From Streptomyces echinatus (GTDB taxonomy: Bacteria; Actinomycetota; Actinomycetes; Streptomycetales; Streptomycetaceae): a DNA stretch of 64,000 bases. The notes under the pieces were generated by a model that was not told the DNA's origin, did no database searches, and saw nothing but the letters and a program-made list of their open reading frames with translations. The DNA lies in assembly GCF_014203595.1 (NCBI RefSeq), contig NZ_JACHJK010000001.1:746582-810581 (forward strand). Direction: 5' to 3'. The translations under genes and the position numbers were made by a program. Shown here piece after piece: positions 52,580 through 61,793 of this stretch (within the stretch, counting starts at the first letter, position 1; each line of letters begins with the position of its first letter).

Positions 52580-53815
52580 ATGCCCTGTCCAGCGCTGCCC
52601 GACGGGTTCGACCTCACCGACCCCGACCTGCTGCACCACCGCGTGCCCCTCCCGGAGTTCGCCGAACTGCGCCGGACCGAACCGGTCCGCTGGATGCCGC
52701 AGCCGCACGGCATCGCGGGCTTCGCCGACGACGGCTACTGGGCCGTCACCCGGCACGCCGACGTCAAGCACGTCTCCACGCACCCGGAGCTCTTCTCCTC
52801 CTGCCTCAACACCGCGATCATCCGCTTCAACGAGCACATCCAGCGTGACGCGATCGACGCACAGCGGCTGATCCTGCTCAACATGGATCCACCGGAACAT
52901 ACGCGGGTGCGCCAGATAGTGCAGCGCGGGTTCACGCCACGCTCCATCCGCGCCCTGGAGGACCGGCTGCGCGCCCGCGCCGAGGCGATCGTCGCCGCCG
53001 CCCGCGCCCGCTCCGGGCCCTTCGACTTCGTCACCGAGGTCGCCTGCGAGCTGCCCCTGCAGGCCATCGCCGAGCTGATCGGCGTCCCGCAGGAGGACCG
53101 GTCCAAGATCTTCGACTGGTCCAACAGGATGATCGCCTACGACGACCCCGAGTACGCCATCACGGAGGAGGTCGGCGCCCAGTCGGCCGCCGAGATCATC
53201 GCCTACGCCATGAACATGGCCGCCGAACGCAAGCGGTGCCCGGCCGGTGACATCGTGTCGACCCTGGTGGCGGCGGAGGACGAGGGCAACCTGAACTCCG
53301 ACGAGTTCGGCTTCTTCGTACTCATGCTGGCGGTGGCCGGCAACGAGACGACCCGCAACGCGATCACCCACGGCATGCACGCCTTCCTCACCCACCCCGA
53401 GCAGTGGGACCTCTTCACCCGCGAGCGCCCCCCGACCACGGCCGAGGAGATCGTGCGCTGGGCGACTCCGGTCAACGCCTTCCAGCGGACGGCCACGCAG
53501 GACACGGAACTGGGCGGTGCGCTGATCCGCAAGGGCGACCGGGTCGGCCTGTTCTACGCCTCCGCCAACCACGACCCCGAGGTCTTCACCGACCCCGACG
53601 CCTTCGACATCACCCGCGATCCCAACCCCCATCTGGGCTTCGGCGGAGGCGGTCCCCACTACTGCCTCGGCAAGTCCCTGGCCGTCCTGGAGATCGACCT
53701 GATCTTCAACGCCCTGGCCGACGCGATGCCCGGCCTGCGCCTCGCGGGCGACCCGCGCCGGCTGCGCTCGGCCTGGATCAACGGGGTGAAGGAACTCCGG
53801 GTCGTCGCCGGCTGA
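52580..53815 (+). CDS. cytochrome P450 (CYP125-like sterol monooxygenase)
   Basis: 411 residues. I-helix AGNETTRNAITHGMHAF (oxygen-binding A-G-x-E-T), ExxR region EEIVRWATPVNAFQRTA, heme loop LGFGGGGPHYCLGKSLAVLE (Cys ligand in F-x-x-G-x-x-x-C-x-G). N-terminal PDGFDLTDPDLLHHRVPLPE and GIAGFADDGYWAVTRHADV resemble CYP125/CYP124 enzymes that hydroxylate the cholesterol side chain. ATG 52580 behind GGAGA. Needs ferredoxin/reductase from elsewhere. Paired with a thiolase under KstR-like sites. Confidence 0.9.
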   Translation: MPCPALPDGFDLTDPDLLHHRVPLPEFAELRRTEPVRWMPQPHGIAGFADDGYWAVTRHADVKHVSTHPELFSSCLNTAIIRFNEHIQRDAIDAQRLILLNMDPPEHTRVRQIVQRGFTPRSIRALEDRLRARAEAIVAAARARSGPFDFVTEVACELPLQAIAELIGVPQEDRSKIFDWSNRMIAYDDPEYAITEEVGAQSAAEIIAYAMNMAAERKRCPAGDIVSTLVAAEDEGNLNSDEFGFFVLMLAVAGNETTRNAITHGMHAFLTHPEQWDLFTRERPPTTAEEIVRWATPVNAFQRTATQDTELGGALIRKGDRVGLFYASANHDPEVFTDPDAFDITRDPNPHLGFGGGGPHYCLGKSLAVLEIDLIFNALADAMPGLRLAGDPRRLRSAWINGVKELRVVAG

Positions 53816-53828
53816 GCCGCGGGACTCC

Positions 53829-54515
53829 TCATTCCCGGCCCGAGGCCACCACCGCCATCGCCCCGGACACCAGCGCCGCGAGCAGCAGCGGCACACCCAG
53901 GCCGTGGTGCAGGACCAGCCACGCGCCCAGGCAGGCGCCGCCGGCCATGGCGAGCACCGAGGCCGTGCGGCGCGGGGAGCGGTGACCGGTGCCGTCGCCG
54001 AGGCGGGACTCCGCGGCCAGGCCGGTCAGGGTCATGGTCAGCACGGTGGTGGTGAGATCGGGTACGCCCAGTCTGCGGACCGTGGCGTTGCGCAGGCCCA
54101 TCGCGTAGGCCGTGAGGGCGATCAGGGCGTACCGGGTGCCGGCGGCGTCCGGCCAGGCGAAGGCCACCGCGGCACCGGCGCCGACCAGTACCGCCTCGGC
54201 CGCCAGCGTCAGCCGGGCCCATCTGCGGCGGGAGCCCGAACCGTGGCGGGCCGCCACCCGGCCGCCGGTGACCGCGCCCAGCAGGAAACAGACCAGGGAC
54301 GCGGCCGTGTGGGGCACGGAGAAGCCGGGGGCACCCGCCGCGGCGAAGCCGAGGACGACGACGTTGCCGGTCATGTTGGCGGTGAAGACCCGGCCGAGGC
54401 CCAGATAGCTGACGGCGTCGATCAGGCCGCTGACCACGGTCAGCGACAGCAGCACGGTCACCAGTCGCAGCCCGCGCGTCTCCGGGTCCCGCACCGGTGG
54501 CGTCGGCGTCGTCAT
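53829..54515 (-). CDS. DUF1275 (YoaK) family membrane protein
   Basis: 228 residues, six TM helices. The first two contain LSLTVVSGLIDAVSYLGLGR and VFTANMTGNVVVLGFAAAG, the diagnostic DUF1275 region, and later ALTAYAMGLRNATVRRLGVP with DLTTTVLTMTLTGL. Members are inner-membrane proteins of unknown function. ATG 54515 (MTTPTPPV). It converges with the P450 gene at a 13-bp gap. Confidence 0.9.
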   Translation of the reverse strand: MTTPTPPVRDPETRGLRLVTVLLSLTVVSGLIDAVSYLGLGRVFTANMTGNVVVLGFAAAGAPGFSVPHTAASLVCFLLGAVTGGRVAARHGSGSRRRWARLTLAAEAVLVGAGAAVAFAWPDAAGTRYALIALTAYAMGLRNATVRRLGVPDLTTTVLTMTLTGLAAESRLGDGTGHRSPRRTASVLAMAGGACLGAWLVLHHGLGVPLLLAALVSGAMAVVASGRE

Positions 54516-54758
54516 GGCTCCTCCGAAGGTGTCCCGGCGCAGCCTGCGTCCGCGGCCCGCGGGGCGTGCCGCGGGACACGCCCGGAACGGCGGAAAGCAG
54601 CCCGGTCGGCCCATTCGCCAGGGTCCGTAGGTCCGGCCGACGGCGCCCGGACATGCGCGCGCACCCTCGCCCGGTGCGGGGCGAGGGTGCGGAAGCGGGT
54701 GCGGCGGTGACGCGGCCCGGAGTGGGGCCGGTCAGGTGCCGGGCGTCGGTGCGGCGGC

Positions 54759-55175
54759 TCAGTACCAGCCGTTGGACTGCCAGAAGTCCCAGGCCTTGAC
54801 CGGGCTGCCGTAGCGGGAGTTCATGTAGTCCAGGCCCCACTTGATCTGGGTGGCCGGGTTGGTCTTCCAGTCGGCGCCGGCGGAGGACATCTTCGAGCCC
54901 GGCAGGGCCTGGACCAGGCCGTAGGCGCCCGAGGAGCTGTTGGTGGCGGCGGGGTTCCAGCCGCTCTCATGCGAGACGATCTTGCTGAACGCGGTGAACT
55001 GCGCGGCGTCCGGGATCATCTTGTGCGCGATCGCCTGTGCGGAGGAGGCCGAGGCAGGGGCGGCGGCGTGGGCGGGCGCCGCGGTCAGAGCCAGGCCGGC
55101 GGTGGCGGCGGCCACGGCGGCGGTGGTCAGGGCCTTCTTCGGGGAAGCGATGCGGCGGATGAAGGAGACGGACAC
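54759..55175 (-). CDS. secreted lysozyme-like transglycosylase (SLT domain)
   Basis: 138 residues. A signal peptide (ALTTAAVAAATAGLALTAAP ... AHA) precedes a small SLT-like domain: FSKIVSHESGWNPAATNSSS (catalytic Glu in H-E-S-G-W), GAYGLVQALPGSKMSSAGAD (G-x-x-Q), and IKWGLDYMNSRYGSPVKAWD. The C-terminus WQSNGWY is characteristic of actinobacterial transglycosylase-like proteins. GTG 55175 follows GAGG. It likely cleaves wall glycan during growth or spore germination. Confidence 0.9.
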   Translation of the reverse strand: MSVSFIRRIASPKKALTTAAVAAATAGLALTAAPAHAAAPASASSAQAIAHKMIPDAAQFTAFSKIVSHESGWNPAATNSSSGAYGLVQALPGSKMSSAGADWKTNPATQIKWGLDYMNSRYGSPVKAWDFWQSNGWY

Positions 55176-55508
55176 GGAGAACCTCTTGCGTCGGGGACAG
55201 GGGATCGCCCGCATCGGATGGACCACGCGCTGTGGCCGTATGCGTCGGCGCCGCGGCCCGGGTGGGCTCGTGGCGCCTGGCGACGTCCTCAAGACAAGCA
55301 GGCGCGGAACCTGTCCGCAATGACCCCCTTTACTAGTTGTGGCCGGATCGGGGAGGAACGTCCGCTCTGTGGCGTGGCTCTCAATCCGCAGGTCGGAAGG
55401 GGTGCACGAGGGGGCGAATCGGGCATATCTACCTACGGCCCGGGGTCGTAGGTGACGTGCGTCATGTGGGGCGCTTCACCGACTCGCTCACCCCGCGTAC
55501 GTGAGGCC
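55176..55508. promoter_or_regulatory. intergenic region upstream of the SLT gene
   Basis: 333 bases with no gene on either strand. A TAGTAA hexamer (minus strand, near 55334) could be a -10 for the SLT gene. I looked for the ydaO (c-di-AMP) riboswitch that often precedes Streptomyces wall hydrolases and did not find its conserved segments. Confidence 0.4.
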
Positions 55509-56372
55509 TCACTGTGCGGGACCGTCGAATGTGACCGCGGTCTCGAAAGCGGCCCGCCGCGTGGCCCGGCGCAGGGCCCGCAGCACCGCCGGACCCAGGG
55601 CCAGGGTCAGCACCACCGTGCAGAGGGCCCGGCCCAGGTCCCAGCCGAGCGAGGTGGCCACGCAGTACGCGACGAAGCGGGCCAGGTTGGTGGCGACCGG
55701 TGCCCCGGCGTCGAAGGAGATGTTCGAGGCCGCGCCGCCCAGGAAGGGCCAGCCGGCCAGGTTCATGACCGTGCCGTAGGCGAAGGCCGCGACAAATCCG
55801 TAGCCGGCGAGCATCAGCGGCTCGCCCCGGCCGCGCAGCCTCCCCCACCCGCTCGGCCCAGCCTGCACGGCGGCGGCGCCCGCCGCGCCGGGCAGCAGGC
55901 CGGCGCCCATGGTGAACCAGCCCATCGACAGCATCTGGAACGGCAGCCACGGCCCGACCCCGCCCGTGAGCAGCGCGGACGCGAACATCGTCACCGAGCC
56001 CAGCACGAACCCGAAGCCGGGTCCGAGCACCCGGCCGCTCAGCACCATCAGGAAGAACATCGGCTCGATCCCCGCCGTACCCGCGCCGATCGGTCGCAGC
56101 GCCGCTCCCGTCGCGGCCAGCACGCCGAGCATGGCCACGGCCTTCGGGCCGAGGGCCGACTCGGAGATCGTCGCCGCCACGACCGCCACCAGCAGCACCA
56201 GCAGGCCCGCGAAGAGCCAGGGCGCGTCCTGGGCGTGGGCGCTCAGCCGCGAGTCCGGCGGGGCGAGGAAGGGCCAGCCGAAGGCGACCACCCCGACCGC
56301 GCTGGTCAGGGCCAGCGCGGCGAGCGAGCGGGGGCCGAGCCGGACGGCGTGCACCCGTGCGGTGCGGCTCAT
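55509..56372 (-). CDS. ECF transporter S component (putative corrinoid binder)
   Basis: 287 residues with about seven to eight TM helices. It starts MSRTARVHAVRLGPRSLAAL and has the S-component layout with AVAMLGVLAATGAALRPIGA and GFVLGSVTMFASALLTGGVG. The ATG overlaps the ATPase stop codon (ATGA at 56369-56372). It is the last gene of the operon led by a cobalamin riboswitch, so its substrate is probably cobalamin or a related corrinoid (inference from regulation, not from binding residues). Confidence 0.85.
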   Translation of the reverse strand: MSRTARVHAVRLGPRSLAALALTSAVGVVAFGWPFLAPPDSRLSAHAQDAPWLFAGLLVLLVAVVAATISESALGPKAVAMLGVLAATGAALRPIGAGTAGIEPMFFLMVLSGRVLGPGFGFVLGSVTMFASALLTGGVGPWLPFQMLSMGWFTMGAGLLPGAAGAAAVQAGPSGWGRLRGRGEPLMLAGYGFVAAFAYGTVMNLAGWPFLGGAASNISFDAGAPVATNLARFVAYCVATSLGWDLGRALCTVVLTLALGPAVLRALRRATRRAAFETAVTFDGPAQ

Positions 56373-58116
56373 GCCAGCGCCTCCCGTACCTCGGTGACGG
56401 TCAGCCACTGCTGCGGGGCCAGGATCTTCGTCACCTGTGGCGCGAAGGACGGCGAGGACACCACGATCTCGGCCGTCGGGCCGTCCGCGATCACCTCGCC
56501 CTCGGCGAGCAGCACCACCCGGTGCGCCAGCTCGGCGGCCAGCTCCACGTCGTGCGTGGCCAGCACGATCGCGTGCCCCTCGGCAGCGAGGCCGCGCAGG
56601 CCGGCGACCAGGCGGGCCTTGGCCGCGTAGTCCAGGCCGCGGGTCGGCTCGTCCAGCAGGAGCAGGGGCGGGCGGTCAGGATCACCGCGAGCGCGAGCGC
56701 CAGGCACTGGCCCTCGGACAGGTCCCGGGGATGGGTGCCGTCCGCGATGTCCGGCAGGAGGCCGGTCAGCAGGGCCCGGCAGGTGCCGGGCCCGGCGCCC
56801 GCGTCCCGGTCGGCGGCGGCGCACTCGGCGGCGACCGTGTCGGCGTACAGCAGGTCGCGCGGGTCCTGGGGGACGAGACCGACCTGGCGTATCAGCTCCC
56901 CGGGCGGGGTGCGGTGCGGAACCAGCCCGCCGACCCGGACGGTCCCGGCCGACGGTTCCACCAGTCCGACGAGCGAGCCGAGCAGGGTGGACTTCCCGGC
57001 GCCGTTGCGGCCCATGAGGGCGACGGTCTCCCCGGGGCTCACGGTCAGATCCATGTCGCGGAGGGCCTGGACACGGTCGTGGCGCACGGAGAGGGAGCGG
57101 ACCTCGGCGGTGCGCGCCGCGGGCCCGGGGGCGGGGGAGGGACGGCGCCGGAAGAAACGACGGCGCCCCGTACCGTCGCCTACCGGCACCGGTGCCGCCG
57201 ACCCGCGCGGACCGGGCACCACCGGCTCCACGACGGACGCGGGCCCGGCGGTACGACCGTCCGCGGCCGCGGCCGGCCGGGTGGCACGGTCGGGTGTGGT
57301 CGTGGCCAGGCGTTCGCGGAGGTCGTCGGCGCGGCGGCGGGCGTCGCGGACGGTCAGGGGCAGGGGGGACCAGCCGGCCAGCCGGCCCAGCGCCACCACC
57401 GGGGGATACACCGGGGAGACCGCCATCACCTCGGACGGGGTGCCGGCCACCGGGGCGGCGCCGGGAGCGGGCAGCAGGACGACGCGGTCGGCGTACTGGA
57501 TCACCCGCTCCAGACGGTGCTCGGCCATCAGGACCGTCGTGCCCAGGTCGTGCACCAGCCGTTGCAGCACGGCCAGCACCTCCTCCGCGGCGGCCGGGTC
57601 CAGCGCCGAGGTCGGCTCGTCCAGGACCAGCACCCGCGGGTGCGGGGTGAGCACCGAGCCGATCGCGACCCGCTGCCGCTGACCGCCGGAGAGCGTGGCG
57701 ATCGGACGGTCGCGCAGTCCGGCGAGGCCCAGCAGGTCGAGGGTCTCCTCGACCCGGCGCCGCATCACCTCCGGGGCGAGGCCCAGCGACTCCATGCCGT
57801 AGGCGAGTTCGTCCTCCACGGTGTCGGTCACGAAGTGCGCGAGCGGATCCTGGCCCACCGTGCCGACCACGTCGGCGAGTTCCCGCGGCTGGTGGGTACG
57901 GGTGTCCCGGCCGGCCACCGTCACGCGTCCGCGCAGGGTACCGCCGGTGAAGTGCGGGACCAGTCCGCTGACCGCGCCCAGCACGGTCGACTTGCCGACC
58001 CCGGACGGACCGGCCAGCAGCACCAGTTCGCCCTCCGCCACCTCCAGATCGACGCCGGCGACGGTGGGTCCGGCGGCGCCCTCGTACGTCACGCTGACAT
58101 CCTCGAAGCGGATCAC
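56369..58116 (-). pseudogene. ECF ABC transporter double ATPase, frameshifted near 56665
   Basis: Two ABC ATPase domains in one chain (582 residues if one base is restored). Domain 1: Walker A GPSGVGKSTV, signature LSGGQRQR, Walker B VLVLDEPTSALD. Domain 2: GRNGAGKSTLLGSL, signature LSEGQ, and Walker B LLLLDEPTRGLD, but the latter is in a different frame. The total, 1748 nt, is one base short of a multiple of three. The break is at the G run 56665-56668 (plus strand), where five rather than four G are needed. GTG 58116 overlaps the CbiQ stop (GTGA); the ATPase stop overlaps the S gene (ATGA). It would energise the uptake of a cobalamin-like substrate. Confidence 0.85.
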
Positions 58117-59180
58117 GAGTGCTCCCTGGGAACGGGCTGGGGGACGGCGAAGGCGGGCAGCAGGGCGAGCAGGACGGACGCGGCGGGCCAGACCGGAAGC
58201 GTCGGCGGGACGAGGGGGACGACCCCGGGGTGCAGGGCACCCGGATCGCGGACCGAGGCCAGCGTCAGCAGCGCGGCCACCGCGACGCCCGAGCCCGTGA
58301 CCAGCCAGGCACGCGCGTCCCACGGGTCCGGGCGGTACCGCGTCCGCAGCGAACGCCGGCCGCCCAGCCGCAGCCCCGCCAGCGCGGCGACGACCCCGGC
58401 GAGCAGCAGGGGAAGGCCGTACACGCCCCCTTCGGCCGTCAGCAGCCCGTACGTTCCGGCGCACACGCCGAGCAGGCCGCCGAGGGTGAGCGCGGCCGTC
58501 GTACGGCGGACGGGGGCGGGGACCTCGGCGGTACGGCCGTAGCCGCGGGCCTCCATCGCAGCGGCCAGCGACACCGAGCGCTCCAACGCGCCCTCCAGGA
58601 CCGGCAGTCCGACCTGGAGCAGGCCGCGGACGCCACGGTCCGGACGGCCGCGCAGCCGGCGGGCCGCCCGCAGCCGCTGGACGTCGGCGATCAGGTGGGG
58701 CGCGAAGGTGAGGGCGACGACCACGGCCACGCCCGTCTCGTACAGGGCGCCGGGCAGCGACTTGAGCAGGCGGCTGGGGCTGGCCAGGGCGTTCGCCGCG
58801 CCGACGCAGATGAGGAGGGTGGCGAGCTTCAGACCGTCGTAGGCGGCGAAGACGACCGACTCGGCGGTCACCTTGCCGCCCAGCCGGATGCCCTGCGCCC
58901 AGTGCGGCAGCGGGACTTCGGGGAGGGTGAGGAGGGTGTGGGTGCCGGGGATGGGGGAGCCGAGGGCCACCGCGAACAGGACGCGGACGAGGATGACGGC
59001 GAGGGCGAGCCGGGCGAAGGCGGTGTAGGAGCGGGACCAGGGGGCGGGGGAGCGGTGCGTCGCCACGACGTAGGCGGAGGCCGCTATGAGCAGCCCGAGC
59101 AGCAGGGGATCGGTGGTACGGGTGGCGGCGGTACCGAGCCCGAGGGCCCACACCCACCAGGCCCCGGGATGCACACTCAC
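58113..59180 (-). CDS. ECF transporter T component (CbiQ-like)
   Basis: 355 residues with five to six TM helices. The coupling motifs typical of T components are present: SLAAAMEARGYGR and, earlier, RLRAARRLRGRPDRG. GTG 59180 (MSVHPGAWWVWAL). The stop overlaps the ATPase start (GTGA), so T and A subunits are translationally coupled. Upstream, 253 bp containing two interspersed repeats separate it from the SCO2322-like gene. Confidence 0.88.
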   Translation of the reverse strand: MSVHPGAWWVWALGLGTAATRTTDPLLLGLLIAASAYVVATHRSPAPWSRSYTAFARLALAVILVRVLFAVALGSPIPGTHTLLTLPEVPLPHWAQGIRLGGKVTAESVVFAAYDGLKLATLLICVGAANALASPSRLLKSLPGALYETGVAVVVALTFAPHLIADVQRLRAARRLRGRPDRGVRGLLQVGLPVLEGALERSVSLAAAMEARGYGRTAEVPAPVRRTTAALTLGGLLGVCAGTYGLLTAEGGVYGLPLLLAGVVAALAGLRLGGRRSLRTRYRPDPWDARAWLVTGSGVAVAALLTLASVRDPGALHPGVVPLVPPTLPVWPAASVLLALLPAFAVPQPVPREHS

Positions 59181-59215
59181 CCGCCCCCGCCCCCGACTCG
59201 ACCCCGCCGCCGGCA

Positions 59216-59270
59216 ACCCCGCAGGGGCGCGGGGAACTGCGCGCTCACCCACGACGGACCGGCACTCGCA
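59216..59270 (+). repeat. interspersed intergenic repeat, copy 5
   Basis: CCCCGCAGGGGCGCGGGGAA followed by CTGCGCGCTCACCCACGACG: the family core with some divergence after it. It lies inside the cobalamin operon between the T component and the SCO2322-like gene. Confidence 0.65.
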
Positions 59271-59331
59271 CGAGGACCCGCACCCAGGACACGCCCGCCC
59301 ACGGCTACGGCGCGACTCAACTGGGCCCGCC

Positions 59332-59393
59332 GACAACTCCCCAGGGGCGCGGGGAACTGCGCGACCGGCCACAACGGACCCGCAGTCACACGA
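59332..59393 (+). repeat. interspersed intergenic repeat, copy 6
   Basis: CCCCAGGGGCGCGGGGAACT followed by GCGCGACCGGCCACAACGGA and CCCGCAGTC. This is the most complete copy. Tandem with copy 5, about 115 bp apart; the pair mirrors the doublet at 11893/12004. Confidence 0.7.
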
Positions 59394-59433
59394 CGGCCCG
59401 CACCGCGCGTCGCACGACGGCCCGCACCGCACG

Positions 59434-60093
59434 TCACTCGGCCTTCCGCCGCGCGGACCGGCGCCGTGCCTGCCAGGCCGCTGCCGCCGCCAGGAGGGCC
59501 ACCGCGCTCGCGCCGAGCGGCAGGCCCAGCGAGGGCCCGCTGTCGGTCCCGGTCTCCTTCGGCCTCTTTGCCGGAGCAGCCGCTCCCCCGGCCGAGACCT
59601 GCTCCCCGCACCCCTTCACCGGATACCCGGCGATCGCGCACAGCAGCGCGTTGGTGTCGTACCGCAGCGGCTTGGCCACAGCGGCCAGCGCATCCGCGCT
59701 CGTCGCGTCGGACGCCACCCGCGCGCACGCCGTACGCCGCCCCGGCGGTGTCTCGCCGGACGGCGCGTCCGCGGGCGTACCGAAGTCGAGGACCACGGCC
59801 ACCCGCTTCGTCCCGGACTTCGCCGCCGTACCCGCACAGATCGTGTCGAAGTCCGCCGTACCGCGCGGCCGGCTCGCGTCCGCGGAGTCCTCGCTCACCG
59901 CGAACCGGAAGCCCTCCACCGCGCCGTCGTCGGGACGTACGAACGACGGTCCCTGCGTGGCGTACGTCCAGTGGCCACCGCCGCGCTCCCAGAAGGACCA
60001 GTAGCGGTACCCGGCCGCACCGGCCCGCCCGGCGGAGCCGAGGAGCAGCAGCGCGGCGACGAACGCCGGCACGGCACGGCGGACGGCGGTCAC
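59434..60093 (-). CDS. SCO2322-family secreted/anchored protein
   Basis: 219 residues. Signal peptide (AFVAALLLLGSAGRAGA), then a compact domain starting GYRYWSFWERGGGHWTYATQ with cysteines at TICAG, TACARV and ALLCAIAGYPVKGCGEQ, and a C-terminal TM (LGLPLGASAVALLAAAAAWQ) plus basic tail. GTG 60093 overlaps the preceding stop (GTGA at 60090-60093). It is known only as a conserved streptomycete family. Its place in a cobalamin-riboswitch operon points to a surface partner of corrinoid uptake. Confidence 0.85.
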   Translation of the reverse strand: MTAVRRAVPAFVAALLLLGSAGRAGAAGYRYWSFWERGGGHWTYATQGPSFVRPDDGAVEGFRFAVSEDSADASRPRGTADFDTICAGTAAKSGTKRVAVVLDFGTPADAPSGETPPGRRTACARVASDATSADALAAVAKPLRYDTNALLCAIAGYPVKGCGEQVSAGGAAAPAKRPKETGTDSGPSLGLPLGASAVALLAAAAAWQARRRSARRKAE

Positions 60094-61307
60094 GGCTGCC
60101 GCTTCTTCCGGCCGCTGAGCAGGAAGCCGATACCGATGCCCGCGACGAGGAAGACGCCGACGGTCCACCAGACCCCGGTCTTGGAGTCCTTCTCCTCCGA
60201 CGCCGCCTTGTGCTCCCCGTCCTCCGCCGAGGGCATCCGCGGCGCCGGGCCCTGCGCGTTCAGGGAGCTGACCAGGCTGGTACCGGCGAAGTCACCCGGC
60301 TGCTCCCCGATCGCGTGCGCCGCGAGGATCAGTTGCGCGTACGCGGCCGGCCCGCTCTGCGCCGCCCACTGGCCGGCGTTCTTCTCCAGCCAGGCGTACG
60401 CCTTCCTCGCCGGCTCGGTCCGGCCGTCCGCGGCGAGCGCGACGACGGCGTCCGCGGTGTTGCCGAAGTCGGGCTGGCCCTTGGCGCCGGGCAGCGTGGA
60501 CCGCAGGTGGCCGCTCTTCGCGACGGCCGCGGCCAGGTACGCGCCGGCGTTGTCGGCGACCTGCTCCCGGGTCGGGTGGCCGGCCGCGACGCAGGCGTCC
60601 TTCGCCGGGGCCTTGCCGGCCTTCGCCACGAAGCCCTTGCCGAGCGCGCCCAGCAGACCGGCCGCGGTCGCGTCCGCGTTGGCGACCAGCTCGCCCTTCT
60701 TGTCCGGCTGGAAGGCGAGGGCGCCACCGCCGTCCCGGTCGCACGGCACGGCCCAGGCGGGCAGCGCGTCGTACGGGGACTTGCCGGACTTGCGGACGTT
60801 CGCCGGGTCCGTGCCGGCCGCGGCCAGCGCGCCGATGACGACGGAGGTGGAGTTGGCGTCGCTGGGGCTGCCCGGGAAGTAGCTCCAGCCGCCGTCCTTG
60901 TTCTGCACGGACTTCAGCCAGTCGACGGCCTTGGTCACGGCGGCGCCGCGCCCGCCGGTCGCGGCCAGCGCCTGGACGGCGGCGGCCGTGCTGTTGGTGT
61001 CGGCCGTCACCTTGTCGTCGCAGGGCTTCGCCGGGGCGGCGCGGAACGCGGCGAAGGAGCCGTTCGCGCACTGCTGCCCGGTGAGCCAGTCCACGGCCCC
61101 GGTCGCCGGCCGGTAGCCGAGCGTCCGCTGGGCGACCAGGGTCAGCGACTGCCGCCACACGCCGTCGTAGGTCGGATCCCCCTTGCCGTACAGCCCGGAC
61201 GGGACCGTCACCTTCGGGGACGGGGACGGACCGGCGGCCGTGGCGGGTGCGGCGGCGGCCAGCACGCCTACGACGGCGAGAGCCGCGGCACTGCGGCGGA
61301 CGTTCAT
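60090..61307 (-). CDS. wall-anchored prenyltransferase-repeat (alpha/alpha-barrel) protein, transcobalamin-like
   Basis: 405 residues. A signal peptide (SAAALAVVGVLAAAAPATAA) precedes an alpha/alpha-barrel of prenyltransferase/squalene-oxidase-type repeats, e.g. AVDWLTGQQCANGSFAAFRA, AVDWLKSVQNKDGGWSYFPG, AYAWLEKNAGQWAAQSG. A C-terminal TM (GVWWTVGVFLVAGIGIGFLL) and short basic tail anchor it. This fold is the same as that of vertebrate intrinsic factor/transcobalamin. With a cobalamin riboswitch directly upstream and an ECF transporter downstream, it probably captures corrinoids at the cell surface. ATG 61307. An enzyme of terpene metabolism is the alternative, but there is no DDxD or active-site Asp motif. 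Confidence 0.8.
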   Translation of the reverse strand: MNVRRSAAALAVVGVLAAAAPATAAGPSPSPKVTVPSGLYGKGDPTYDGVWRQSLTLVAQRTLGYRPATGAVDWLTGQQCANGSFAAFRAAPAKPCDDKVTADTNSTAAAVQALAATGGRGAAVTKAVDWLKSVQNKDGGWSYFPGSPSDANSTSVVIGALAAAGTDPANVRKSGKSPYDALPAWAVPCDRDGGGALAFQPDKKGELVANADATAAGLLGALGKGFVAKAGKAPAKDACVAAGHPTREQVADNAGAYLAAAVAKSGHLRSTLPGAKGQPDFGNTADAVVALAADGRTEPARKAYAWLEKNAGQWAAQSGPAAYAQLILAAHAIGEQPGDFAGTSLVSSLNAQGPAPRMPSAEDGEHKAASEEKDSKTGVWWTVGVFLVAGIGIGFLLSGRKKRQP

Positions 61308-61424
61308 GGTCGGCGACTGCCTCTCCTGCGGGGAGCCGGGCAGCGCACGGGACACCCCGGGCGGCTCGGCTCCGTAGACCTCGACGGTGCCGTGCGCGGC
61401 GGGCCGCCTGCGCACGTGAGCCGG

Positions 61425-61570
61425 TCAACGTTCCGCCCGGGGCGGTCCGGCTCACCGCCCGGAGGACCGGAGACGGTTGACGGTTGCGGGTCAGCGCCGG
61501 AATTGCACCGGCTTCCCCCCGTACGGGTGTGATGACGACTCGGCCACTTTACCGGCAGCCCGGAACGACC
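61425..61570 (-). ncRNA. cobalamin riboswitch
   Basis: On the minus strand the B12-box region reads AAGCCGGTGCAATTCCGG then CGCTGACCCGCAACCGT, an almost perfect match to the conserved GCCGGUG..AAUCCGGCGC..CCCGC.ACUGU core (plus coordinates about 61481-61517). A GAGCCGGACC segment (about 61447-61456) resembles the 3' AGCCAGGA/ACC box, though degenerate. It precedes the transcobalamin-like gene by about 120 bases and should repress the operon when adenosylcobalamin is plentiful. Confidence 0.9.
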
Positions 61571-61793
61571 CGAGGGGTGGCCGTGGGCACACCCGCCCGG
61601 TGACCGGCGTCACGGCCGGCCGCACCGGGAAGCCCGCGGCCGGGGCGACCGCTCCCGGGGCCCGCCTTTCCGGCGCACGGCCCGGTCCGCGCACCCGACA
61701 GGCCCCGTCCTGCGCAAGGCCGGGCCGGTTCCGCGGACGGTGGCACGGGATCCGTACGCCGTGACGTTCCGGCGCCACCACCTCGCGCCCGGA

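Noticed and set aside
55176..55508. ydaO-type (c-di-AMP) riboswitch upstream of the SLT gene
   Set aside because: The expected conserved segments (GGGGAACCC-like and GGGUGAA-like) are not present, so only a normal promoter region is annotated.
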